Shown here: piece by piece, positions 46,636-58,271 of the stretch
How positions within the stretch are numbered: position 1 is the stretch's first letter
How the letters are laid out: the number at the start of each line of letters is the position of its first letter
Assembly: GCF_000143415.4 (NCBI RefSeq)
Contig: NW_003314360.1
Location: 1-64,000, forward strand
Direction: 5' to 3'
Source of the DNA: Selaginella moellendorffii
Taxonomy: Eukaryota > Streptophyta > Lycopodiopsida > Selaginellales > Selaginellaceae
Length of the DNA stretch: 64,000 bases
The notes under the pieces: model-generated
Seen by the model: the letters and a program-made list of their open reading frames with translations, nothing else
Told to the model about the DNA's origin: nothing
Databases searched by the model: none
Made by a program: the position numbers and the translations under genes

Positions 46636-47246
46636 AATATGGGTTTATGTGCCATTAATATGGGCCACACGCCATATTATTAGATTTATGCACGTGTGAT
46701 TGGTAAATGCATATGTCACATCATCTTTGTTTTACCTCACACACTATATCAGGCCTAATGAACCATATCACATGTGCGCACATGCTATATATATGGAGAA
46801 GTATTATGCAAGGATAGAAAAATTCAATGCATGATTGTGGAGAGCAATGGCATGAAGCCACATGCTAAATAACATTTTAGAGAAAGAATTAAAATAAAAA
46901 CATGCAAACAGTACTGAGTGGACCAAGACTTAGAAGTGCACAATTGAATGAGGTATTTCTAATAAATATTTCACTCACCTCATATAGGAATGGCTACCAC
47001 TCTTAAATGGCGTATCGCCTCATGCCATCACCTCGCAATTTGTTATAACAATCCGATGAATTCATATTCGGCTTGTTCATCTTGAACTTTAAGTAAGATT
47101 TGCTAGAACAACTAAGAATTTATACTTGTTCTTTGTATCATCTCACCTAGGAATGGCGTAAGGCCACATGCCATCACGCCTCCTCTGATTCAGATTCGGA
47201 TTGTTCACCTTGAAATAAAATACATTAGAAACTTAGTAAAGGAATA

Positions 47247-49378
47247 TTAATGAATCTCACCTTGAACCTGGGTTATGAATGCTCTTGCTGCATCTCTTGC
47301 ATGGTCTGGCAAGGTGATGGTGGCACTCTGCTTCCGCATCCAACCATGCACAACATTATCCACCGATATGCTCATGCTGGGATCCCTTGGATTCAGCACC
47401 CATCTCTTTTCTAGGCAATCCTTCGTATATCCGGAACTTGGCTTGAACCACTCCACAGTTACATTGAAGGAGTTAGTTTCCGCGTCCTCCTCTGCATCAG
47501 TGATGCAGCGCCCCACCCATATCATTTGTTTTTTATTACTGGGTCTGACAAGCACGACCATTCCTTTGCAGACCTGTACTGGATTGAATGCTGAATCCGG
47601 CTTCTTGTTCCTCGGCCCACAATAGTGATCCTCAACATCGTTATCTGTCACTGCATTTCCAAAGGACATTGTTCCGCTACTATCTGGTGCTCTGGGTTCT
47701 GGCCGAAAGGACTCTTCCAATTCTTCATATACAACTGGCCCATTTTGGATAGCAGATATAATCTTCTCCCAGTATTCGAGCAAAGGCTTGCACCTCTGAA
47801 AATAGGATTCTCCACCAAACACCAACGCCCTCTTCCAAAAGGCAATATGCTGTCTAATCCCGGCCACTATACTTTCCTGGTCTTTGAGTCCATCCGGGTG
47901 CATCGGCTGTGGGGAACCCTGAGGAATCATAGGTTCCCCAGTTATGGGATCTCTCTTGAAGAGTTCAATGCCGTCCACTAGCAGCCACACTGTGTCCCAT
48001 TCTCTCATCTTGTACCTCATCACTGGAGCACCGTCACACATGCTGAAATGAAACTAAAGAGGCTTGGAGTGGCCAATCAGCGTTTCGGATCCGTCCCTGA
48101 TGTAGCCTCTTACAAACCCCTTAAAGTCTGGAACCTCTGTCAGAAGTGCAGCTTCAACAGTGCCTTTGATGCAATTTTGGAATTCATCGTAGAGTTGTGG
48201 GAGGGTGAGGACATTGGATCGCCGGAGGGACACTGCCAGGTGACTGAACATGGCATCGACGTCTTCATGAGTGTGCCCAACTATGAGAAAGCCAAGTGTA
48301 ACCGTTTCAAATATGCCTTTGGCAACAAGCATCGCCAAGTATGCGAAGACGTACATGTTTTTGTTCTCACTGCCAGCATTGTCTGTTTGGAGCAGAAGAT
48401 GGGGTGGAAGGCCACATCGGCCGCAAGAACTTCCTTGAGATTCTGCTTCGTTTGGATGAGGCTGTGCATTCACCGGGCGACCAGCCTCGTCGGAATGGCA
48501 TGAGGCCTCACGTGATAACCCTACAATCTGACGGCCAACATATTCACTGGGATGGCATGGGGCCCCACGCGATACTGCAAGCCTTTGCTCCTCCTCAAGC
48601 TGAACCCTGTATGGGGTTCGATCGACAAGGGCCTTATGCAAGGGTTGGCCGTTCAGCTCAGTCTGCGCACTTTGCAGAGACCTTAAGTGTTTTGCTAGGG
48701 ACGCAATCATCATGTTTGCACCCCCGCCACCCCATAGAGGTACAAAGAAGTTCCCATAGTTCTGGGCACCATGCCCATGAGCGATTATGCCAAACAGAGA
48801 CACAGGCAGCTGCATGGATGAAGAGATTGCCTTGGGGGCAGGATTGAGTCGAGGTAAGCACGTCTTTTTCTGGTCCATTTTGTCGTGGATGATGCAGAGG
48901 TAAGAGTCAGGTCTCTCCATGGAGAGAATCCTGTTATGATAATATGCAGTCCTGCAGCTTCTCTGCTCAATGTTGTGGTCGAGCCGCCTTCTAACCAACG
49001 TCTCTCGCTCTTGAGCGCTGCAAGAATTCTTCGACAAAGCCATTTTGATAGCAGTGCACTCGTCACACTTTGAAAAGCTGGAGTACTTTCCTATACTCAC
49101 ATCCTGAACCTGTTGCTCCACAATCTACTAAATCTAGATTGGCTCAGCTTCCTGTAGCCATTACTCTGGAGTTCCCGATTCACATCTTCCAATATGGCCC
49201 CCTTGGTATACATGGAAGGGAGAACTCGTTAGGTGTCTCGTGTTCCATCTTCCAAGAGGCGGGTTTTATGTGGTTGCTGCTCGCTACATGTCTCGACAAA
49301 CCTCTTGAAGATTGCCTCTCCATATACAACATGACCCCTGGTTTTGTGCGTACTGTCGTTCCCATGGACTGCCTGTTG
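47247..49378 (-). pseudogene. DUF7869-like transposase-type gene, 3' part
   Basis: Minus strand. Right after the LTR insertion the frame reads HKTRGHVVYGEAIFKRFVET, then a TAA at 49229-49231 and TKGAILEDVNRELQS. After a frameshift near 49120 the main frame runs from VSIGKYSSFSKCDECTAIK to 47247, with one TAG (48054-48056) between HSKPL and FHFSMCDGAPVMRYK. Candidate catalytic acids: IIHDKMDQ, LLQTDNAGSENKN and VGHTHEDVDAMFS. The spacing and D/D/E-D pattern suggest an RNase H-like DDE fold (inference). The C-terminal 264 residues carry a YCGPRNKKP / VLVRPSNKK segment like a chromatin-reader or DNA-binding module. The family name is from memory. I know no function for such proteins. Confidence 0.6.
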
Positions 49379-49383
49379 AACCC

Positions 49384-51920
49384 TGTAAGCGACTAAATTT
49401 TCCATTCTACTTTAGTCACTTAACCACACCTCCGACCACTTGGAGGTGTCTCATTCACAACCTCCATAAGTCCAATCCAGGACTTGGGACTTGCTAGCCC
49501 CAAGAATGGCATCCATGCCACTCAACATTTGCACTTGGTCCAAGTGCTCCACGTGTCCGATCCCATGACCGACACTCAAAGGTACCACTGACATAGCAGC
49601 CCGTTACGCTAAGGCCATGCCCAATCACCTTTGCCACACTAGTAGTCCAATACCACTTGCATCACAGTCTTGGCTCTCCAAGACTAGGCAAACCATCCGT
49701 GAGTGGTCATCTCAGATCCACTCCTTAGCATCCTTAGGATGCCCACCGACAAGGGGAATAGCCTTCCCCAATATCCCTCTGTCAGTCCCCACTAAGTCCC
49801 TTTCTGCCCTTGGCCGTGTTTGCCAACACTGCCACTGGATCGAGACCCACAGGCCCAACCACTAAGTCCCACGGTCCTCTGGGACTTCCTCACCACACGA
49901 CTGTGTCCTTGGTCGCTACCCTAGAGGACTGCTCCTCTTCCTTTCCACAGTCTAGGCCTTTGGGACAACATTTCGGAACACTGTGGCCTTACGCGAGCCA
50001 CCTGGGTACTCTCCTCGCCTTCTGCCCTTGGGTGCTCTAGCCATGGGCTTAGAGCGAAGTTCCGTTGAGCCACGCCTGGTATCCAAGTAGGTAGTGCCAC
50101 CCACACTTGGACTGGGAGCATCGGCCAGTCGATCTCCCGGGGGAACTAGAGCCGGCTCTTGAACACTTCACCAAGCTACCCAGCTTGTCGGTCCGTATTC
50201 ACTCTAGTCTTGGACTTCCCAGTGGTCAGTTCATCACCCAACACTGGGTATGGCCTTCTTGGGCCTTCCTGGTCCTTCCTGGGCCAAACTGGCCCTTCCT
50301 AGCCAAACTGGCTCCATTGGGCTCCAACCCCCACACTCTCCCTACTATACTTTTGGAACCTCTCGCAGCCCCCCCCCCCCCCCTGGGGGACGATCACTTT
50401 GGGCTTTCACCCAACTGCCTGTATTAGTATTCGGACTCGGACTCGGGCTCGAACTCGGACTCGGACTCGGTCTCGGTCTTGGCTTCGGACTCGGTCTCGG
50501 TCTCGGTCTCGGGTCCATCTCGGACTCCATCTCGGACTCCATCTCGGGTCCATCTCGGACTCCATCTCAGGTCCATCTCGGACTCCATCTCGGGTCCATC
50601 TCGGACTCCATCTCGGACTCCATCTCGGGTCCATCTCGGACTCCATCTCAGGTCCATCTCGGACTCCACTTTGGGTCCATCTCGGACTCCATCTCGGACT
50701 CCATCTCGGACTCCATATCGGACTCCGTCTCGGTCCATCTCGGACTCCATCTCGGGTCCATCTCGGACTCCATCTCGGATCCATCTCGGGTCCACCTCGG
50801 ACAACATCTCAGACTCCATCTCGGGTCCATCTCGGACTCCATCTCAGACTCCATCTCGGGTCCATCTCGGACTCCATCTCGGACTCCATCTCGGGTCCCT
50901 CTCGGACTCCATCTCGGACTCCATCTCGGGTCCATCTCGGGTCCCATCTCGGGTCCATCTCGGGTCCATCTTAGACTCCATCTCAGACTCCATCTCGGAC
51001 TCCATCTCAGACTCCATCTCGGACTCCATCTCGGGTCCATCTCGGACTCCATCTCGGACTCCATCTCGGGTCCATCTCGGACTCCATCTCGGACTCCATC
51101 TCGGACTCCATATCGGACTCCGTCTCGGTCCATCTCGGACTCCATCTCGGGTCCATCTCGGTCTCCATCTCGGACTCCAACTCGGGTCCATCTTGGACTC
51201 CATCTCGAACTCCATCTTGGACTCCATCTCGAACTCCATCTTGGACTCCATCTCGGGTCCATCTCGGACTCCATCTCGGGTCCATCTCGGACTCCATCTC
51301 GGACTCCATCTCGGGTCCATCTTGGACTCCATCTCGGACTCCATCTCGGGTCCATCTCGGGTCCCATCTCGGGTCCATCTCGGGTCCATCTCAGACTCCA
51401 TCTCAGACTCCATCTCGGACTCCATCTCAGACTCCATCTCGGACTCCATCTCGGGTCCATCTCAGACTCCATCTCGGACTCCATCTCGGGTCCATCTCGG
51501 ACTCCATCTCGGACTCCATCTCGGACTCCATATCGGACTCCGTCTCGGTCCATCTCGGACTCCATCTCAGACTCCACCTCGGACTCGATCTCGGGTCCAT
51601 CTCGGGTCCACCTCGGACTCCACTTCGGACTCCAACTCGGACTCCACTTCGGACTCCACCTCGGACTCCATCTCGGGTCCTTCTCGGACACTACCATGTG
51701 TCATGTCTTGGTCCTTTTGGGTCCCTTTTTGGAGCCTTGCTTATTGCTCGTTTCGTGCTCATTCCTCGAGCCGTTCGTTAGGAGTTCCACTCCCGCTCTC
51801 GACCTTTCAAGGTGGAGCTTTTGGCCCAAACGTGTTACACTCGTTTGGCTTTCGCTTCGGCCACTACCACGTGGCACCCTTCCGGCTCCACTTTGGGGCC
51901 TAGGGATTTTGTGTCTCACA
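49384..51920 (-). repeat. Solo LARD LTR (2537 bp), longest minisatellite
   Basis: Same TG...CA ends as the LARD LTRs, with perfect 5-bp duplications AACCC at 49379-49383 and 51921-51925. No internal region is attached, so it arose by LTR-LTR recombination. The minisatellite (about 50430-51690) is roughly 1.26 kb, twice that of the complete element. It shows higher-order duplication: the block around 50884-51140 recurs around 51300-51560. A poly-C run lies at 50370. Confidence 0.93.
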
Positions 51921-51925
51921 AACCC

Positions 51926-52856
51926 TTTGTTCCTCGAACTCAGTTTTGATTCTATAGAATGTGGTTTGAGGGACTCCATAAATGATTCTCCATGCCTTCA
52001 TGCAGACCAAACCCCTTTGGAAGACTATGCCCCCCACCTGATGTTCTGAAGCATCAACAGATGACTGTAATGCCTCATACACAAAATTGCGAGCTGCCTT
52101 CCAGGACAATGTCTTGTATCTTGCTCTCTCCTCTTCAATAGCATCCCAATCAGCATGTTGACAGCACCTCCTCTTGCAACAAGCAACTGTCGAGACCATT
52201 CGAACCTCCATCGCCATTTTCTGCCTTTTCGGTTCGTTGCTCAGATCCCTTTGGCTGCACTTTAGGAAGGTGTACTTTCTTTTCCCATGAAGAGATGTTC
52301 TGTCATCAGTTGTAGTGGTGTTTGATTGTGAATCCTTCACATTCTTAAACACTAAGTGCCTCAATTTCCACCGCACAATGCTTCCAATAGTCAGACTGTT
52401 TTCTTCTGTGTCAACAACCTCTAAAATCGCAACTCCAATATCATCCCAGCCCAATTCTTGATTAGCAACCGCATCTCTTGGATCGACAACTGTGGCTAAA
52501 CCCTCAGCTACCACCTCCCCCTCGGGGTTGTTTAGAAACACCTTCGTCTGAATCCATGTAGCACGGTTCTTAAGATCCACGGAGGGAACATGCATTGCAC
52601 TTGCGCTGTCCCCAACATCTGCTTTCTTCTGAAGATTTTTCAAGGCAACAACAACATTTACCCCGACGACCATCTCTCCTCATTCAATAGCGACCACATT
52701 CCCATCGAAGATAGTCTCTACTGATACAGCAGCATTGCCTTCCCCAAGCCTTTGACAGTGTATAACAAAGTTCCAATCCATAGACACAAGGGTCCCTTTT
52801 GCAACTCTCTTCCCACCATTCAAAATGTAAACCTTTTCCCCAACCCTGAAGGCCAT
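51926..52856 (-). pseudogene. DUF7869-like transposase-type gene, 5' part
   Basis: The ATG at 52854-52856 opens MAFRVGEKVYILNGGK. A TGA at 52680-52682 interrupts, then the same frame continues GEMVVGVNVVVALKNL. A Lys/Arg-rich region and a Cys cluster (CCKRRCCQHADW) follow. Then comes a helix-turn-helix-like segment, VCMKAWRIIYGVPQTTFYRI, ending at EFEEQRV where the LTR inserted. Deleting the LTR and one AACCC joins EEQRV directly in frame to QQAVHGNDSTHKTRG of the downstream part, showing that both halves are one gene. Confidence 0.6.
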
Positions 52857-53815
52857 TCTGAAAGTGTAGAAAAGAAGTTAACACCATACAAAAAATGATT
52901 GGAGAATGGCCTAAATCATAACATACCAAACAACCTCAATAGCATGAGGCCACATGCCATTATTCAAACATGCTATTAACACCCACGTGAAATTTCGCAT
53001 TCACAAAATTGGCATGAGGCCTTATGCCATCTTGATATACACACAGCTGCAGGCAAGTAAAAACATACATGACAATACACTAGCCATGAAATTGCAAGGG
53101 CCCAAGATGGCATGTGGCCTCATGCCATTTCTAAATGTGGTCCTAAGCCATTCCATGGTGAACATACCAGGAAGCACAAGTGCCGAATATCAAGAGGAAG
53201 CGGTAGCCACACCAAAGACAGTGCCGCTCGCAACACCGCAACTGCTTGTAGCGCCGCTCGCAACACCGCAACTGCTCGTAGCGCCACTCGCACAAATTGC
53301 CACTCGCATAAACTGCCGCTCGCAATGGCGCTCGCAATGCCGCAACCGCTCGTAGATGCATATACCACAGCTCACAACGCCGCTTACACAAGCAGCGCTC
53401 ACTGCGCTCAGCAGAACCAAGAACACGGCGCACAAAAATGATAGACCTAGGAATGAGTTCAAGAATTCAAAAATAACACACGCTTGAACGTCATATCAAA
53501 TCCTCTGACAAACCAGATCTTATGACTCCTCTGACAAATTTCAAACTGAGTAGCTTCTAGACTTTGGTGTCGGAGGTTGAACTTTGTCACATCATGTCCT
53601 TGCCTCGATCCAGCTGTGCCATGTCAATGATTCGAACTTTGCCATGCCATGTCAGCGATCCGCGCCAAGATTATTCGCTGTGTAAAGGAATAATTATGCT
53701 GTGTGTGTACGTCCATTTATGGCAATATAAGGCCACACGCCATTCAAAGAATAATGCTAGTCGAGCATTTTTTGGTGCATTTTTGGGTTCAAAATTGCAT
53801 GAGCCCACACGCTAT
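52857..53815. repeat. Upstream region of the DUF7869-like gene with palindromes and CGC-rich minisatellite
   Basis: Carries five copies of the palindromic 22-mer. It also has a degenerate tandem array of about 28-30 bp units (GCCGCTCGCAACACCGCAAC) at about 53221-53355. No gene. Confidence 0.6.
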
Positions 53816-55026
53816 AAAGTTTACCTGTACCAAAAATAGAAACAGCTTTATTTACTTGGGAATTTAAGTGGTTGAGTCATTTTTAAACTTACAAACACAT
53901 GCCCTACTTACATTCCTTTGGTTGCTTAAAATTCAAAAATATTATAAACCTTTCTTTTTGCATTTTCAATGTTTTCAATTATGGTTTTTGATTTTCGCAA
54001 GACCAGCCTAGTAATCTATTTGCATCCCGTCATGTTTATAGCTAGCTTTCGTTTGTCCCTTTCGCTAGCCTGAGATACATCTACTCGGCATCTGCCTCTT
54101 ACAGCATTTGCCCAGAAAGGGCATCTTTCTTCACGCAGCATTTGCCACATATTTAGGGTTTAGGGTTTAGGGTTTAGCAATTCAGTAGCTTGATAAACAT
54201 GCAAATACAGAACTTGATGCAAAATCCTTTGATATGTCACAATGCCCCTAGGACCATAAACACATTTCAATAGAGAGGGTCCTTTCATTTCATAACTCCT
54301 TACGTAGATCTTGGTGAAACCAGAGTTAGTGAATTATTAAATGATATCCCAATCATGATCTTTCTTTTGGATTTCGCGTGCATGCAGTCCGAGGAATGAT
54401 GACGTTGCGGATTTCTTTTGGATTTTGCGTGTTTGCATGCGCACGGCAATCCAGAAATTAATGGTGGCGCCCAAGTCCGAGGAATGATGACGTGGCGGGA
54501 TTACCAACCGTTGTGACATTTCGCGCGTGTGAGGTTAGGTTTTGCATTTTGCTTCGTACTCGCGCTCGCGCTCGCATCACACTCGCACTCGTAATCATTA
54601 CAGGTTACAGGTCCCAGTTACTGGTTACTAGTTACTGGCTACTCCAGTGGTTACTCAAGCAGCTAATCCGGTGCTTACTCTATGGGTTGATAGTTATGTG
54701 TGCTTGAGGCCTACATCTCCATTTTCACCCTTATTCCTTTTCATCACAGGCATTTCGGGCAACTTTGAGCAACTTGAGCACTAGCCTACAGTCTTCTTGC
54801 TCCTGTCAACCCAGTTGCCTTGATCGGGCATTTGTAGTGTTTAGGGTATTTGATGTCGGTCCAAACTAGACGTGCAACAAATTGGCACTCTTTTACCATA
54901 CCTCCAGGCCCTAAGGTATGGAGTAAACTTTCTCACATCCAAATGCAGTTTAGGTACGACACTGCACCTTCTCAGGCCGAGTCCTCTTCATCCTTGATAG
55001 AATCTAGTGACTTCGATCTATGAGCT
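53816..55026. other. Non-coding with a short telomere-type repeat
   Basis: 3.7 copies of TTTAGGG lie at 54152-54177. A local direct duplication containing TCCGAGGAATGATGACGT lies at about 54388-54410 and 54475-54495. GTTACTGG-type repeats lie near 54600-54650. The pre-gag region of the next gypsy copy begins before 55027. No gene. Confidence 0.5.
54152..54177 (+). repeat. Interstitial plant telomere repeat
   Basis: Three full TTTAGGG units plus TTTAG. Plant telomeres use this unit. The array is too short to be a telomere and is flanked by ordinary sequence. Confidence 0.8.
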
Positions 55027-58000
55027 ATGGTGCAGCCACCTTTAGCTCGACCTCAGCTCCATGTTCTGCAGAAGGGGAGTGATCTGCCAACCTTCTCAGG
55101 TGTTGGAATAGTCTCTCCAACATTGCATATTAGTCACTTTGATTACTATTGTACCACAAACATGATCGTCAACGATGATTGTATGTGCCGTGACTTCTTG
55201 CAGTCTCTTGAAGGCAAAGCAGCAACTTGGGCAAATTCTCTCCTCCTAGAGGACCAGAAAGACTTCTAGACACTACTTGCTTCTTTCAAACAATGTTTTG
55301 TTGAAGAATGTTTCGTTCAGCTACTGGTTGACCTCTTTTCATTCTGGCAGGGTGCTCACGAGTCTGTTCCTGACTACATCACCCAGTTTTGAGCATACTG
55401 GAAGCAATGTTGGGATTTTAGAGTAGTCCAAGATGAACAATAGGGGATCACGGCATTCACAACGGGTCTGCATGGGAACTTGTAGCAGAAACTTCTCAAA
55501 AAGACATTCAAGTCTTGTTGTGAGGTATTTTTGTTTGCCACGAAGCTGGAAAGAGAACTTCTTGTCGACTTAGGGATCACTAGAGTTGATTTCAACTAAA
55601 CCATCACCCCGTCAAAGTCACCTTGTGCAGCTATTCACCTGTCCACACCAAAGCCCATCGCTATCAAAAACTAAGAACTTCACGAACAAGATGCGGCAAT
55701 TGAAAGAGATCATTCTTTAGTAGCAATCACACCATGACAAACTGCTCCAGTAGCTGGTGGAGTCTAGAAAAGAGGCCGCTACAGCTCGGGAATGTAGATT
55801 TAAGTCCCATTGGTGCACTCACTGCAAGACAAACACACACAACACACAGCACTGCTTCAAGCTTCACCTAGAGCTTCGGCCTCCATCTTCTCAACGTGTC
55901 CAACAACATCCCTTCGCTAATAATTCCACATCATCTCTGGGTTCAAGGACATATCAGGAGCAGTTGGAGTGAAAAACAATTGAGGCAGCCCCTTCGTCAA
56001 GCAAAGGCAAGGCACCAGCCTTATTGGTCAACACAATTTTGGTAGCCAAGGAACTCTATAGGCAATAGCAGCAAACCGTAGCCATTCGAGCCCAAGTGAA
56101 GAAGAAGGTAGCTGCTCAGCTTGCCATAGATCCCTTGGCGTCGGTTGAGAGTGAATCTTTGTGGGCACCAGATCTAGTGACACAAAGGGTGGTTTGTAAG
56201 CTCCCCTTCAAGTCACTACTCTCTTCTCCTCCTGAGATCTCACCAACATCTATTCCTATTCTAGAGCCAGTTCTTCAATAGCTAGTTGACACTCCTATCA
56301 CCTTTTCGCTACAAGATATGTTGTGTCTTGTCCCGGGATTCGGCCAGCGTTTAGAGGAGTTTGCACGGTCAGGAACACTAGAGAGCACTCTCAAGAGGAC
56401 TCTTCAAGAGGTGCACATTGTCGACATGACAAGATATGGTGGAGATCCTGGTCCATTCTTTTTCCTGGTGCAGATTGGTAGTTCCTCTTGTAGGATGGAT
56501 GCTTTGGTTGACTCTGGTTCTGGAAGCAACATTATCTCTCTCAAAGTTACCCTTTCAATACAGCTACAGATTATTGAGAGCTCCCCCATCGTGCTCAAGA
56601 CCATCACCGACCACACTGTTCCTCTAGCGGGCATTTGCTGTGGTGTCAAGGTCTTTGTGCAAGGTGTTATTTTTGAGGTGGATTTCCTCATGGTTGACTA
56701 CCAACATCTTGGAATGTCCTCTTTGAAGGACTCTATCATCCTTGGCTGCTCATGGCAAGTCACAGCCCATTGCACCATTGACAGTGCACAAGGCAAGATG
56801 GAAATTAGTGATGGAACCCATAGCGCCACCTTTCTCAACAACCACAACAGAGCTCTTTCTTAGCAAGCCCATCAAGCTCAGACTAAGATGGCCTTCACAC
56901 CACACTTCCCTCTTGAGCTCATAGAGGTTTTTCCTGAGTTGGCGGTGGAGTCAACTATCTATATGATGGATGCTTCTCATGCAATGCAATTGACATGGTT
57001 GAAGTTGAGTCAGATAGCTCGAGACATCTCTCAGCTTCACTCTCTTTATTTGAGAGTAAGGCCGAGCCCTCTTTATTTGATGGTGGGGCTTATAGGGTAT
57101 GGGCTCCCATATCCAGCTTTTCGGAGTGTTTCTTGATAGAGGAAGGGCTTCTTGATTCATTTATTGCATGGGACCAACTCTCTCTTATGGAGCTTGATGA
57201 CACAATCACTTCAGACCAAGTCCATCTTTCATAGGACACAGCCAAACTCAATCCTCCTCAGCAACTATCTGAGGTGTCACACAGCCAGCATGTTCCTACT
57301 AAAATTACAATAGCTGACAACTCCGAGTGTATTTTGTCATGCCATTTTCTGGATACAAAGGATGACATCTGGACCCACAACAAGTAGAAAGAATCAAGCC
57401 AATCGGACGTGCCACATGCAAGTTATAGCTCTTTGAGTTCAAAATTTCCTACCATGGAGCCCCCAGTACTCCAACCACTACAACGACAACTTCCTTTCGA
57501 CATTTACATCACAACAGGTACAGAGGCTTTTAGAGTATGCCTTTGCCAACGTTCACAGCCTGGCAAGCCAGCACATGCAATGTACTATGCCTCACATTCA
57601 TTCAAGGAGACTAAGAAGAAGTACGTGAATGCGGGAAAAGAAGTAGTGGCTGTTGTTTATACCTTGGAGTGATTTCATCACTTTCTCACTAGAGCCTGTA
57701 TCCATTTCCATATCTATTTTAATGTGCTAACCTTTTTTTTACAGCGACCAGTTCACAATCCTCGTACTTTATTTTGGATTTTGACCATCCAAGAGTTCCA
57801 ACCAACGTTTCACATGCAGCAGAAGTGTGTGATGGATCTGAGGCGCTGGCACGAGCACTTGGTTATGGCGTTGTGGGCCTTTCAGATGTCCTTCAAGACA
57901 TCCATCTCCACAACCAGATTCTCCCTTGTCTATGGGACAGAGACCATGCTTCTAGTGGAGATCCAAGTGCCATCACTCTCACTTTCACTTCGATACGCAG

Positions 58001-58271
58001 CAGCGATGCAATTTAGTGATGAGGACAAGCTTCATGTACGTGACTTGAAGGTTCTTGCCTTGGAAGAATAGCGACAATCCATAACTGAATGCTCCACCAT
58101 ATCACTCCATCTTTCATCATTTCTACACTTACCACCCTTGGGCAATGCATCCCCTCTTCTACCTCTCTTTCTTTCTAAAATTCAGCAAATCCTTGGAGCA
58201 TACCTGAAGCCATCATGAGGCTGCATTTGCATATTACACTTCCCTGAGCTGAAATCTAGTTACAGGTTAAG
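55027..58271 (+). mobile_element. Ty3/gypsy remnant, second copy (gag, protease, RNase H, integrase end)
   Basis: The gag part (KGSDLPTFSGVGIV, then FLQSLEGKAATWANSL) is riddled with stops. The zinc knuckle is WCTHCKTNTHNTQHC (about 55806). The protease has ALVDSGSGSNIISL and SIILGCSW (56320-56863). RNase H EAFRVCLCQ and HAMYYASHSFKETKKKYV (57520-57640) and the integrase end RRWHEHLVMALWAFQ (57840) match the element split across 28580-45259. Compared with that copy, about 750 bp between RNase H and integrase are deleted. The reverse transcriptase is missing. It ends at the solo-LTR insertion. Confidence 0.8.

Larger units (their letters stand above)
45844..53815 (-). mobile_element. DNA-transposon-like unit with DUF7869-like gene and dispersed palindromic 22-mers
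   Basis: The unit is defined by its outermost copies of a 22-bp palindrome made of ATGGCATG half sites around a central GGCC. Copies begin at 45844, 46158, 46247, 46656, 46847, 47007, 47153, 48495, 48552, 52939, 53009, 53107, 53718 (with a 3-bp insertion) and 53794. They cluster at both ends and two lie in the coding region. The copy at 53107-53128 is nearly perfect. The minus-strand gene between the clusters encodes a transposase-like protein and is split by a solo LTR. I infer that the palindromes are subterminal binding sites for that protein. Exact ends and target duplication were not found. Confidence 0.55.

Noticed and set aside
50250-52049. Very long open frames (up to about 600 codons) rich in Ser-Asp, Arg-Thr-Pro-Ser or Gly-Leu repeats
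   Set aside because: They lie in the LTR minisatellite, occur on both strands and in several frames, and recur in each LTR copy. Low-complexity units without stop codons explain them.
53120-53460. Ala/Cys/Arg-rich frames on both strands
   Set aside because: They stem from the CGC-rich tandem array at 53221-53355 and show no conserved motif.
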